A DNA stretch of 64,000 nucleotides from Geodermatophilus obscurus (GTDB lineage: Bacteria > Actinomycetota > Actinomycetes > Mycobacteriales > Geodermatophilaceae): NCBI RefSeq assembly GCF_900143215.1, contig NZ_FRDM01000007.1, positions 1 to 64,000 on the forward strand. The letters are read 5' to 3'. How positions within the stretch are numbered: the first letter of the stretch is position 1; every line of letters starts with the position of its first letter. The notes beneath the pieces were generated by a model. The model ran no database searches. It was not told where the DNA came from and was given only the letters and a program-made list of their open reading frames with translations. A program made the position numbers and the translations under genes. Positions 53,566-61,833 of this stretch are shown here, one piece after another.

Positions 53566-54063
53566 GTGACCACACCGCCGCCGCCCGGCGTCCCGCCCGA
53601 TCTGACCCCGGAGGAGCGCGACCGGTTCCTCCTCGGTCTCGCCGTCGAGCAGGCGCGCATCGGCTGGGCGGAGGGCGGCGTCCCGATCGGGGCGGCGCTG
53701 GTGGACGGCGACCGGGTGCTGGCCGTCGGCCGCAACCGCCGCGTCCAGATGGCCAGCGCCATCCGGCACGGGGAGACCGACTGCATCGAGCGGGCCGGCC
53801 GGCTGCCGGCGTCGGTCTACCGCCGCAGCGTCCTCTACACGACCCTCTCCCCCTGCTGGATGTGCGCGGGGACGGCGCTGCTCTACGACATCCCGCGCGT
53901 CGTCATCGGCGAGAACCACAGCTTCCAGGTCTCCGAGGAGCTGCTGCGATCCCGCGGCGTGCAGGTCGACGTGCTGGACGACCCGGACTGCCTCGCGCTC
54001 ATGGAGCGGATGCTGGCCGAGCGGCCGGAGCTGTGGCTGGAGGACATCGGGGAGGAGTCGTGA
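53566..54063 (+). CDS. Cytosine deaminase of the fungal Fcy1 type
   Basis: The 165-residue protein has zinc/catalytic motifs HGETDCIE (His, Glu) and TTLSPCWMCAG (PCxxC). The surrounding sequence (EGGVPIGAALVDGDRVLAVG, VVIGENHSF, ERPELWLEDIGE) closely follows yeast Fcy1, including the C-terminal W-x-EDIGE. It should deaminate cytosine to uracil as a homodimer. That differs from the amidohydrolase CodA found in many bacteria. GTG at 53566 with AGGAGGAG upstream. Confidence 0.88.
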   Translation: MTTPPPPGVPPDLTPEERDRFLLGLAVEQARIGWAEGGVPIGAALVDGDRVLAVGRNRRVQMASAIRHGETDCIERAGRLPASVYRRSVLYTTLSPCWMCAGTALLYDIPRVVIGENHSFQVSEELLRSRGVQVDVLDDPDCLALMERMLAERPELWLEDIGEES

Positions 54064-54161
54064 CCGCGCCGGGCACCCGGCTGCGCCGGTGATCCGCGCA
54101 GGCCGCGGCCCGGCGTGAGGGAACTCACCGTCGGTCCGGTGGGCGGGCCGGGTACCACGGA

Positions 54162-55061
54162 ATGATGACCGCTCCGCTCTCGATGACCCGCACCGGCTCG
54201 GGCGAACCGCTCCTGCTGCTGCACGGCATGGGCAGCTCGCGGCGCGACTTCACCGCCGTCGCCGACCTGCTCGCCGAACGCTTCGACGTCCTCAACGTCG
54301 ACCTGCCGGGCGTGGGGCGGTCCCCGGCGCTGGCGCGGCGACCCACGGTCACCGCCATCTCGGACGCGGTCGAGCGGAGTCTCGACGCGGCGGGCGTCGG
54401 CCAGGTGCACGTGCTCGGCAACTCGCTGGGCGCCCGGGTGGCGCTGGAACTGGCCGTCCGCGGACGCGCGCGGTCGGTGGTGGCCATCGCCCCGTCGGGG
54501 CTCAACGTGCCCCCGGAGCGGGTGTCCCAGGGCGCCGGCATGGGCCTGGCCCGGGTCGTCACACGGACGACGGCACCGCTGGTCGAGCCGCTCTCCCGCT
54601 CGGCGGTGGGCCGCGCGACCCTGCTCGCGCCGCTGAAGGCCCGCGCGTGGTCGACCTCCCCCGAGGAGGCCATCGGGATGCGCGAGGGCTTCGCCGACTC
54701 CCGCGAGTTCTGGCGCACCCTGCTGTGGGGGCTGCTGCTCGACGTCCCGCGTGGCCTGGACCGCATCGACTGCCCCGTCACCCTCGTGCAGGGCGTGGCC
54801 GACTGGGTGGCCTCGGGGCAGACGGTGCGCTACCTGCCGCTGGTCCCGGGATCCCGGTTCCGCCCGCTGCTGTGGGCCGGGCACGCGCCCCAGTCGGACC
54901 GACCGCGGACGATCGTCCGGCTGGTCGAGGAGGCCGCCCGCAGGGCCGGTCAACCCGCGGACTCCTCCGCGTTGAGGTACGAGCACCGGAACCGGGCGCC
55001 GGACATCGCCTCGGTGAAGCGCGCCTCCCAGGCCGGGTCGTCCGACGCGAAGGCCGTGTAG
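54162..55061 (+). CDS. Alpha/beta hydrolase
   Basis: This 299-residue protein has LLLLHGMGSSRRDF (oxyanion), nucleophile Ser in VLGNSLGARVAL, an acid in QGVADWVASG and His in LLWAGHAPQSDRP. The substrate is unknown. ATG at 54162 (or 54165). The last 37 codons lie on the opposite strand of the 54950-55345 gene, so the C-terminal tail (ALRYEHRNRAPDIASVKRAS) is antisense to it and may not be functionally conserved. Confidence 0.85.
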   Translation: MMTAPLSMTRTGSGEPLLLLHGMGSSRRDFTAVADLLAERFDVLNVDLPGVGRSPALARRPTVTAISDAVERSLDAAGVGQVHVLGNSLGARVALELAVRGRARSVVAIAPSGLNVPPERVSQGAGMGLARVVTRTTAPLVEPLSRSAVGRATLLAPLKARAWSTSPEEAIGMREGFADSREFWRTLLWGLLLDVPRGLDRIDCPVTLVQGVADWVASGQTVRYLPLVPGSRFRPLLWAGHAPQSDRPRTIVRLVEEAARRAGQPADSSALRYEHRNRAPDIASVKRASQAGSSDAKAV

Positions 55062-55345
55062 ACGCGGTCCTCGAGCACGACCGGCAGCCCGTCGGGCCCG
55101 GCGTAGGAACGTCGCAGCAGCACGCGCGTCCGGCCGTCGACCTCGTCGTGCGCCGGCGCCCAGCGGGCACGGGCGACCGCGTCGGCGAGCTGGGCCTGCG
55201 GGCCGGTGAGCCGCCGGCGGCCCGCGGCCGGCGGCACGGCCGGTCGGGTGGACCAGACGCCCAGGGCGTAGAGCAGCAGGCCGACGAGCGCCACCAGGAC
55301 CACCAGCTCGACCAGCAGGACGACCACGGGTACGACGGTAACCAC
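54950..55345 (-). CDS. Small membrane-anchored protein of unknown function
   Basis: The 131-residue protein has one N-terminal membrane helix (about 4-28, VVPVVVLLVELVVLVALVGL). A soluble part follows with Arg-rich RRRLTGPQAQLADAVARARW, then EDRVYTAFASDDPAWEARFT and RFRCSYLNAEES. No known motif. It overlaps the 3' end of the convergent hydrolase gene by 112 bases. GTG/ATG start near 55345. Confidence 0.7.
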   Translation of the reverse strand: MVTVVPVVVLLVELVVLVALVGLLLYALGVWSTRPAVPPAAGRRRLTGPQAQLADAVARARWAPAHDEVDGRTRVLLRRSYAGPDGLPVVLEDRVYTAFASDDPAWEARFTEAMSGARFRCSYLNAEESAG

Positions 55346-55424
55346 CGGGGAGCGCCGTTGACGGGGTCCGACGGCCCGCCCGCTAACCTCGACCGGTACG
55401 CCCCGGTCGGCCCTGAGCCGACGA

Positions 55425-55497
55425 GCCCCCGTAGCTCAGGGGATAGAGCATCGGTTTCCTAAACCGTGTGTCGCAGGTTCGAATCCTGCCGGGGGCA
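55425..55497 (+). tRNA. tRNA-Arg(CCT)
   Basis: The 73-base cloverleaf has acceptor arms GCCCCCG and CGGGGGC with discriminator A. Stem TCGGT/ACCGT encloses loop TTCCTAA, anticodon CCT. The T-arm is GCAGG-TTCGAAT-CCTGC. Confidence 0.95.
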
Positions 55498-55525
55498 CTG
55501 GCGTACCTGCCGGTCAGCGGCCTGT

Positions 55526-55642
55526 TCAGCGTCCAAGTTGAGGCGCCGGACGGACGCGAACCAGCCCCCGATCCGCATGAGTCGGGTCCGCAACGGCGTC
55601 CGGCTCGTCGCCGAACAGGTGGCCGTAGCGTCGAAGTCGCGT
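55526..55642 (-). pseudogene. Remnant of a tyrosine recombinase (integrase) C-terminus
   Basis: The frame reads RLRRYGHLFGDEPDAVAD and ends at a stop 29 bases from the tRNA-Arg 3' end. R-Y-G-H-L-F-x-D-E is the C-terminal signature of actinobacterial phage/ICE integrases, with the nucleophilic Tyr. The upstream frame shows no further integrase sequence, so only about 35 codons remain. The position next to a tRNA fits a decayed integrative element. The rest of 55498-55888 holds no gene I can support. Confidence 0.6.
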
Positions 55643-55833
55643 AGAGGTCGGTTCGGTGGGCGCTGATGGGATTCGTCGATCATCGTCAGGGGCGCCGGTG
55701 GTGCCAACAGTGATCCTCGCACCGGCCGGCGGCGAGGGGACTGACGATCCCGGACATGGAGCGGCACCCCACGAGCGCCTCGCCGTCCTGCCTGCGACTG
55801 TCACGTTCAAGCCGGGGCAGCCCGGACGGCGGA

Positions 55834-55869
55834 GGGCGCCCCGGTCCGTCGAAACGGCCCGGGGCGCCC
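55834..55869 (-). terminator. Hairpin after the collagen-like gene
   Basis: Arms gggcgccccgg and ccggggcgccc (11 bases) enclose a 14-base loop, 20 bases after the stop codon. Confidence 0.7.
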
Positions 55870-55888
55870 CCCACAGGTGCTGCGTCGG

Positions 55889-56893
55889 TCAGGCGATGGA
55901 ACGCACGTTGGACAGGTCCGGACCGGTCTGGTTGTTGGCCGCGGCGTCGGTGTCGACGATGGCGCGCAGGACCAGCCCACCCTGCAGCTTGATCAGCCGA
56001 GAGGTCAGCGTGGCCAGGTAGCGCACGCCCACCCGCGGGTCGAACACGGTGCGCGGCGTGACATCCAGCGCCGCCTGCTTGACCTTGGAGGCCAGCTCGG
56101 CGGGGCTGGGCTGGTAGAGCCAGGCCGGACCCGAGGGGCCCTGCGAACCCTGCACGCCGGGCAGGCCCACCGGGCCGGCCGGACCGGCCGGACCCTGCTC
56201 GCCCTGCGGGCCCTGCAGGCCGCGGACACCGGTGGCGCCCTGCTCGCCCTGCACACCGGGCAGGCCCTGCACACCCGGCAGGCCCTTCTCGCCCTGCTCG
56301 CCGGTCTCGCCGATCACACCGCGCGGGCCCTGGGCGCCGCGCAGGCCCTGCTCACCCTGCAGCCCCTGCTCGCCGACCACACCCTGCGGGCCGGTCTCGC
56401 CGCGCGGCCCGCGCAGGCCCGCCGGGCCCTGCTCACCCTGCTCGCCGGGGCGACCGGTGGAGCCGGTCAGGCCCTGCTCGCCCTGCGGGCCGGTCTCCCC
56501 CTCCGGGCCCTGCTCGCCCTGCGGGCCGGTCTCGCCGCGCAGCCCGGGCAGGCCCTGAGGGCCGATCGGGCCCTTCTCACCGCGCTCACCGACCGGGCCG
56601 ACCGGACCGGTCGCGCCCTTCTCACCCTTGTCACCGGGCGCACCGACGGGGCCGACCGGGCCCTTGTTGCCCTTGTCACCCTGCTCGCCGGCGGGGCCGA
56701 CCGGGCCCTTGTTGCCCTTGTCACCCTGCTCGCCGGCGGGGCCGACCGGGCCCTTGGGACCCTTGTCGCCGGGCTCGCCGGCGGGGCCGACCGGGCCGGT
56801 CGGGCCCTTCAGACCGCGGTCGCCCTCCTCGACGGTGACGTCGACGGGAACCGCAACGGTCTCGCTGCGTGTCGTGCTCTTCGACTGCGCCAT
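55889..56893 (-). CDS. Collagen-like Gly-X-Y repeat protein
   Basis: The protein has 334 residues. The N-terminal 25 residues ([20 protein letters not shown]) lack a signal peptide. About 75 consecutive Gly-X-Y triplets (about 27-255) follow, rich in [13 protein letters not shown] and GEQG units. Charged Glu/Lys triplets are concentrated in the first third. A C-terminal globular domain of about 75 residues ([20 protein letters not shown] then [16 protein letters not shown]) may trimerise the helix. Export route is unclear. It lies beside a tRNA and an integrase scar. ATG at 56893 with GAGAGG eleven bases upstream. Confidence 0.9.
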   Translation of the reverse strand: MAQSKSTTRSETVAVPVDVTVEEGDRGLKGPTGPVGPAGEPGDKGPKGPVGPAGEQGDKGNKGPVGPAGEQGDKGNKGPVGPVGAPGDKGEKGATGPVGPVGERGEKGPIGPQGLPGLRGETGPQGEQGPEGETGPQGEQGLTGSTGRPGEQGEQGPAGLRGPRGETGPQGVVGEQGLQGEQGLRGAQGPRGVIGETGEQGEKGLPGVQGLPGVQGEQGATGVRGLQGPQGEQGPAGPAGPVGLPGVQGSQGPSGPAWLYQPSPAELASKVKQAALDVTPRTVFDPRVGVRYLATLTSRLIKLQGGLVLRAIVDTDAAANNQTGPDLSNVRSIA

Positions 56894-57405
56894 GATGGGA
56901 ATGGCCTCTCATGTAGGTGGTCACGTGACGGGCGGCGTCTGGATGGCCACCCGCGGTTCGGTCCGTCCCGGCCCGCGCTGCGTTGGGCTGCTGCCGGCCC
57001 GGCCGGCATCGGACGAATCTGGCCCGAAACCGCTCAGCTCCACCATGCCCAGTGCCCGCGTCAGCAAGCGCTCGACTCCTGTGAGACGAACCACGACAAC
57101 ACTCGGCGCGGGTGCCGGAGCTCGGGCGCCCGCGTCGGTACCCGGCGGGAGAGGCCGGCTGTTCGGAGTCCGTCATCGAGCCGGGCGAGACGGGGTGACG
57201 TCGCGTGGGCGCCTCTTCGCGGATTGGCCGCCGTGCCCCGCGGGGGTCTGCGTGCCCGCGAGCGGGCGACGGCTGTGTGCCTGCCCGCCGGTCGGGGCGG
57301 GTGGACCGGGCGCACGGTCACGTCGGACGCCGGCTCCGGACGCGACCCGGGACCGGCGGTCGAGCAGCCGGCCGCACAGCCGCGGCCCCGACCCGTACGG
57401 GCCGG
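56894..57405. other. 512-base intergenic region upstream of the collagen-like gene
   Basis: No gene is supported here. A perfect palindrome gtcacgtgac (56920-56929) lies 27 bases upstream of the collagen-like ATG and could be a regulatory site. The rest shows no clear hairpin or repeat. Confidence 0.4.
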
Positions 57406-58107
57406 TCAGCTGTCAGGGATCTCGCCGGTCTCGACCAGGTTCTGGGCCACGTCCCGCAGCTTGCGGTTCCTGTGCTGGGACACCCGGCTCAACACCCCGA
57501 ACGCCTGGTCCGCGGTGATCTTCAGGCGTTCCATCAGGATGCCCTCCGCCTGGCCGATGACGGTACGGGTGACCATCCCGCTGCGCAGATGGGCTTCGGT
57601 CTGCGCGCTGTGCAGCGCGATGGCCGCATGGGCGGCGAACGCGACGGCCTCAGCACGGGTGTCGGTGTCGAAGGACCCCGGCTGCGGTGAGTACAGGTTC
57701 AGCGCCCCCAGGCTGACGACGTTGTCGGGGTCGGTGAACAGCTGCAGCGACAGGCTGCTGCGGATGCCGATCTCCGCGACGACCCGGCGGCTCCAGTCCA
57801 CGTAGAGCTGCTCGGTGGTCAGGTCGTCGATGTGGAAGGAGTCCTGGTGCCAGACCGCGTCCAGGCACGGCCCCACGCCGAGCTGGTACTGCAGCTGGTC
57901 GGCCCGGAGCGCCCGCTCGTCGCTGTACACGGGCGTCTCCACCTGCCGGCGCCGGAGCACCAGCGAGACGCTGACGTACGGCTCGCCGTCCAGCGTGCGC
58001 GCGGCGTCGGCCACCGTCCGCTGCAACGTGGCCTGCACGTCCGGCTCGTGCAGCAGCGCGCGGGCGATCGCGGCGAGACGCTGGTTGAACGTGCTCTGCT
58101 CGGTCAC
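57406..58107 (-). CDS. GAF-ANTAR domain response protein
   Basis: The 233-residue protein has an N-terminal GAF-type domain at about 8-165 (LDGEPYVSVSLVLRRRQVET, LGVGPCLDAVWHQDSFHIDD). The C-terminal ANTAR domain at about 172-230 has RTVIGQAEGILMERLKITAD, QAFGVLSRVSQHRNRKLRDV and AQNLVETG. ANTAR binds paired hexaloop hairpins in nascent RNA and prevents termination. The target leader is unknown. GTG at 58107 with GGGGGAG upstream. It is divergent from an anti-sigma-type kinase. Confidence 0.92.
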   Translation of the reverse strand: MTEQSTFNQRLAAIARALLHEPDVQATLQRTVADAARTLDGEPYVSVSLVLRRRQVETPVYSDERALRADQLQYQLGVGPCLDAVWHQDSFHIDDLTTEQLYVDWSRRVVAEIGIRSSLSLQLFTDPDNVVSLGALNLYSPQPGSFDTDTRAEAVAFAAHAAIALHSAQTEAHLRSGMVTRTVIGQAEGILMERLKITADQAFGVLSRVSQHRNRKLRDVAQNLVETGEIPDS

Positions 58108-58440
58108 GGCGCTCCCCCTCGTCCGGGATTCTCGGGCGTCCGGGCGCCAGCCGCACGAGCTGACGTCCTGCCGCGGTCCGACGGCGCGTCGCCTCACGGC
58201 GGCCCACCTCCGCACACGACCGTTCCGAGCGCGCCCGCTCCTGAGGGGGCGGTCGAGGACGACTGACGAGCGACGCGCCCGGCGCCCCGGGCTGACGATG
58301 CGGGTCCGATCCCGTGCCCGGTCGCCGGGACGGAGCCGGGGTCGGAGGGCGGGAGCGCCGTCGTCCCCGCGCTGTCGGTCGGGTTCGAGGAGCCGACAGC
58401 AGGGCACTGGCTGAGGGACGCCCGCGACCGGAACGGATCG
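58108..58440. other. 333-base divergent intergenic region
   Basis: The region lies between the starts of the ANTAR gene and the HATPase gene. It must hold both promoters, but no convincing -10/-35 pair or hairpin stands out by eye. Confidence 0.35.
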
Positions 58441-58872
58441 ATGGACCTGGACCCCTGGCCACGACGGCCGCGTCCCGAGACCACGGGACCCCACTACGAA
58501 GCCGAGATCTCCCGGCTCGCAGACCTGCGGACGGTGCGCGCCCAGCTGCGGGCCTGGGTGGCTGACGCGCTCGGGCACTCCGACGCAGACGGAGCGATCC
58601 TCGATGACCTCCTGCTGGCCGTCGAAGAGCTGGCGTCGAACGGTCTCCGGCACGGTCGGGCGCCGGTGCGGCTGCACGCCGTCCGGATGGCGGAGGGGCT
58701 GCTGCTCGACGTCAGCGACGGGGAGCCGCACCGCCGGCCCGAGCCCGCCGTCGGCCGCGATCCGGCATCGGGTGGCATGGGACTGCGCATGGTCGCCCAC
58801 CTGACCACCGACCGCGGCTGGACCGTCGCCGGCGACCGCAAGCACGTCTGGGCCTGCTTCCCCACCGGCTGA
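58441..58872 (+). CDS. RsbW-like ATP-binding protein (anti-sigma serine kinase type)
   Basis: The 143-residue HATPase_c_2 domain has the N-box LDDLLLAVEELASNGLRHG (Glu and Asn), a G1-like DVSDGEPHRRP and a G2 loop SGGMGLRMVAHL. Such proteins bind and inactivate sigma factors or phosphorylate anti-anti-sigma proteins. No sigma or STAS partner lies inside the window. A SpoIIE-type phosphatase gene converges on it. Confidence 0.9.
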   Translation: MDLDPWPRRPRPETTGPHYEAEISRLADLRTVRAQLRAWVADALGHSDADGAILDDLLLAVEELASNGLRHGRAPVRLHAVRMAEGLLLDVSDGEPHRRPEPAVGRDPASGGMGLRMVAHLTTDRGWTVAGDRKHVWACFPTG

Positions 58873-58970
58873 GCTCCGGGCGATGAGCGCGTGATGCGCT
58901 CGGGGAGTCGGGTCGGGATCGTCCGTCGTGACCTCACCAGGCCGGCGTACGGGAGCGGTCCAGCCGCAGC

Positions 58971-60242
58971 TCAGGCCTGTCGGCGACGCTGAGCCCGCGC
59001 AGGTGAGACGAGCCCGGCGTCCGCCCCGTTCACGCTGTCGCTGCGACGCGGGCGGCCTCCGTACCAGTCCAGGCACACCATGGTCGCGTCGTCGCGGAGA
59101 TCGCCTCCGGTCGCACGCAGGACCGCCGCGCCCAGTTCCTGGACGACCTCCCGGGGGTGGAGGTCTCCGGTGTCGCGGAGCGCGACCTCGACGTCGAGCG
59201 AGGCGGCGTTGCGCTCCTGCATGCCGTCGGTCAGGAAGATGATCCGGTCCCCGGGCTGGAGCTGGAAGTCCTGGGGCTGGAACGACCTGCCGGGCACGAC
59301 ACCGAACGGTGGTTCGATGCCCAGACCGATCTCCTGCACCCGGCCGTTCCGGAGCCGCAGGGGCGACGGGTGACCGGCGTTGACGATCGCGGCCGTGCCG
59401 GACGACAGATCGACGCGCAGGAGCTGTCCGGTCACGAACTGCCCCGGGGAGGCGTTCTCGGCCAGGGCGCCGTTGGCGTACCGGGCCTGCCCGGCGAGGT
59501 CCAGGCCCTTGCGGCGGGCATTGCGTAACGCCCCGACCAGCAGCGTCGCCAGCAGGGCGGCCTCGACCTCGTGGCCGACGGCATCCGTGATCGACACGTG
59601 CAGCGCATCCCGGTTGAGCGTGAAGTCGAATGTGTCGCCACCCACCGAGGCCGCCGGCTCCAGCCAGCCGGCGAGGGTGAACTGCCCGGCCTCGCAGGTG
59701 TAAGAGGTCGGCAGCAGCCGACGCTGGATCTCCGCGGCCAGGGAGAACGGCGTGGTGCGCTGTCCCCACTCGAACACGTCGGTGTACCGGCGGGCGGCGA
59801 TGACGACGTAGGCCAGCGCGTGCGCGGCGGCGGCGACGTCTGCGATCGCCGTCGGGGCGGGGTGCGCGGGCAGGACCAGCTCCAGCAGCCCGATCGCATC
59901 CCCCCGGTCGGTGACCGGAGCGATGATCCGGGCCCCGTCTTCCAGCGGGTGTACGTCGACCTCCTGGGTGCGCAGCACGCGCTCGTACACCGTGCCGGAC
60001 ATCGGCACCGTCTCCGCCTGTGCGCCCGCCTGGGTACGCGCACCCTCGACGTCGGCAGTACCCGTGGTGAGACGCACGACGGCGCGACCGCTGAAGTCCG
60101 CGATGAGGAAGGTCAGGTTCCGCGCGCCGAGCATCCCCACGAGTGCTCCGGCCGCAACCTCCACGGCCTCGATCGGCGCGATCCCCCCGACCCGATCGAG
60201 CAGCACGCCGACGTCCAGGCCGGGGCCTGGCGGAGTCGGCAT
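58971..60242 (-). CDS. SpoIIE/PP2C-type phosphatase with an N-terminal sensor domain
   Basis: The 423-residue protein has an N-terminal domain (about 1-155) that looks GAF-like (LTFLIADFSGRAVVRL; GARIIAPVTDRGDAIGLLEL). The PP2C domain (about 165-400) has ASVGGDTFDFTL, VSITDAVGHEVEAALLATL, IIFLTDGMQERN and LRDDATMVCLDW. It probably reverses the kinase reaction of RsbW-like proteins. A 25-residue Arg-rich tail ends it. ATG at 60242. Confidence 0.9.
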   Translation of the reverse strand: MPTPPGPGLDVGVLLDRVGGIAPIEAVEVAAGALVGMLGARNLTFLIADFSGRAVVRLTTGTADVEGARTQAGAQAETVPMSGTVYERVLRTQEVDVHPLEDGARIIAPVTDRGDAIGLLELVLPAHPAPTAIADVAAAAHALAYVVIAARRYTDVFEWGQRTTPFSLAAEIQRRLLPTSYTCEAGQFTLAGWLEPAASVGGDTFDFTLNRDALHVSITDAVGHEVEAALLATLLVGALRNARRKGLDLAGQARYANGALAENASPGQFVTGQLLRVDLSSGTAAIVNAGHPSPLRLRNGRVQEIGLGIEPPFGVVPGRSFQPQDFQLQPGDRIIFLTDGMQERNAASLDVEVALRDTGDLHPREVVQELGAAVLRATGGDLRDDATMVCLDWYGGRPRRSDSVNGADAGLVSPARAQRRRQA

Positions 60243-60311
60243 GGGGAGACTCTAGGCGGGGCCGTCGCGATGCCCCGGTCAGGGCGGCGCCGGGCATGGC
60301 GACGACCGGGG

Positions 60312-61673
60312 TCAGGTCGGCTCGACCGGCGTGCCGGTGCGCACCGCCCGGATGACGTCGTCGATGGCCCGCCCGGACGCCTGGGCGCCGCGCTCCTCGT
60401 CCAGCAGGGCGTTGTGCGTGGCGTCCGCGTGGCGGTGGCTGCTGTTCGTGGACAGCGCGGCCATCCGCTCCTGCGCGGCGGACCACCGCGGGTTCCCGTC
60501 GTGCCCTGCGGCGGTGAGGACGACCAGCGGCGTGCTCCCGAGGGTGATCAGCGCCTGAGCTTGGCCGAACAGCGCGGGCATGGCGGCGGACTCGTTCCGG
60601 ACGTTCCGCCAGCCGCGGGGACTTGTCGTCAACGCCGCGACCTGCCCGGCTGCCGGCTCGGGCAGGCTGGACCACACGGAGGCCGGGACGAGCTGCCCGA
60701 TGCCGAGTCGGGCGAGGCTCGGCAGCAGCGCGAGCTCGGCGGGGGCGTTCAAGTCGGCCGAGCCCGAGGCTGTGGTGACCTGGTAGGGGTCGGCGCTGTC
60801 CAGCAGGACCACCCCGGCGACCTGCCGGGGATGGCGGGCGGCGTAGGTCATCGCGTAGCTGCCGCCCGTCGAGTGCCCGACCAGCACGTACGGACCGTGC
60901 TCGCCGGCGCGGTCGAGCAGGGTGTGCAGGTCGGCGGCGGCCTGCAGTCCGTCCGGCGCGTGCGGCGAGTCGTCGCTCCAGCCCTGCCCGGCACGGTCGT
61001 AGGCGCACACCCGGGTGGTCCGGCTGACGGCCGGGGCGATGCGCGCCCAGGACGACGACATCGAACCGAGCCCGCCCTGCAGCACGACGGTGGGACTGCC
61101 GGAACCGGTGCAGTCCAGGTGCAGCCGGTAGCCGCCGACGTCGTGGGACTGCCCGGGCGAGGCGGAGCTGCGGTGGCCGGCGACCGCGACGGTCTCGGCC
61201 ATGCCGACCACGGCGGCGACGGCCATGACCGCCACGACCAGGGCGAGCAGCCCGCGGCCGCAGCCGGCCGCCAGGTCGCGGCGGATGCGGACGCCCATCC
61301 AGACGGCGAGCGCGAGCAGGACCGCCGGCCACACCCAGCCGGCGGCGGTCAGCCCAGCATCGCCCGGGGCGAGGACCAGCAGCCCCAGCCCGGTGGCGGC
61401 CATCCCGGCGGCCGGGACGAACGCCCAGCGCTGGGGCCGGGTGGTCAGCCGGATCGACAGCACCGCCAGCACCGCCCAGCCGAGTGCGAACCCGAGCAGC
61501 GCCGACCCGGTGATGACGTGCTCGCGCGCCCCGGCGACGACCACCAGCACGAGGACGAGCGCGGCGGCCAGGCCGACGCCCAGGGACGTGGCGACGACCC
61601 ACCGGATCGGTCCTCGCCGCGGTGGAGGCGGGACGGATCGCGGCGGGAGGGTGGGTGCCGTCTCGGTGGCCAT
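60312..61673 (-). CDS. Membrane-anchored alpha/beta hydrolase
   Basis: The protein has 453 residues. There are five hydrophobic helices in the first 165 residues. The alpha/beta hydrolase domain (about 180-450) has VVLQGGLGSMSSSW, nucleophile Ser in LVGHSTGGSYAM, HDGNPRW, and a likely catalytic His in ADATHNALLDE. CAYDRAGQGWSD is typical of haloperoxidase-like esterases. Substrate unknown; the domain probably faces outward. ATG at 61673. Confidence 0.85.
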   Translation of the reverse strand: MATETAPTLPPRSVPPPPRRGPIRWVVATSLGVGLAAALVLVLVVVAGAREHVITGSALLGFALGWAVLAVLSIRLTTRPQRWAFVPAAGMAATGLGLLVLAPGDAGLTAAGWVWPAVLLALAVWMGVRIRRDLAAGCGRGLLALVVAVMAVAAVVGMAETVAVAGHRSSASPGQSHDVGGYRLHLDCTGSGSPTVVLQGGLGSMSSSWARIAPAVSRTTRVCAYDRAGQGWSDDSPHAPDGLQAAADLHTLLDRAGEHGPYVLVGHSTGGSYAMTYAARHPRQVAGVVLLDSADPYQVTTASGSADLNAPAELALLPSLARLGIGQLVPASVWSSLPEPAAGQVAALTTSPRGWRNVRNESAAMPALFGQAQALITLGSTPLVVLTAAGHDGNPRWSAAQERMAALSTNSSHRHADATHNALLDEERGAQASGRAIDDVIRAVRTGTPVEPT

Positions 61674-61820
61674 TCCCGGAGCGTCGGCCGGTGAGGCGTC
61701 CCTGCCAGGTGCCGGAGGTCATGGTGCGGGTCACGACCGAGCCCGGCGGGTGCTCACGTGGCGCGCCGCGCGGTCGACCCGCCGGCCCATCCGGAGCCGC
61801 CCCCGCAGCCGCCTGATGTG

Positions 61821-61826
61821 TACGGT
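61821..61826 (+). promoter_or_regulatory. Leaderless -10 box (TACGGT) for the acetyltransferase operon
   Basis: TACGGT ends 7 bases before the ATG at 61834. No ribosome site, consistent with a leaderless transcript. Confidence 0.5.
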
Positions 61827-61833
61827 TGTTCCT

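Noticed and set aside
55459..55767. A minus-strand frame ending CPRQDSNLRHTV
   Set aside because: That ending is the well-known false translation across a tRNA-Arg gene.
56100..56830. Repetitive ggccctgctcgccctg-like tract as a DNA repeat or CRISPR
   Set aside because: It encodes Gly-X-Y triplets of the collagen-like protein. Repetition follows codons, not fixed spacers.
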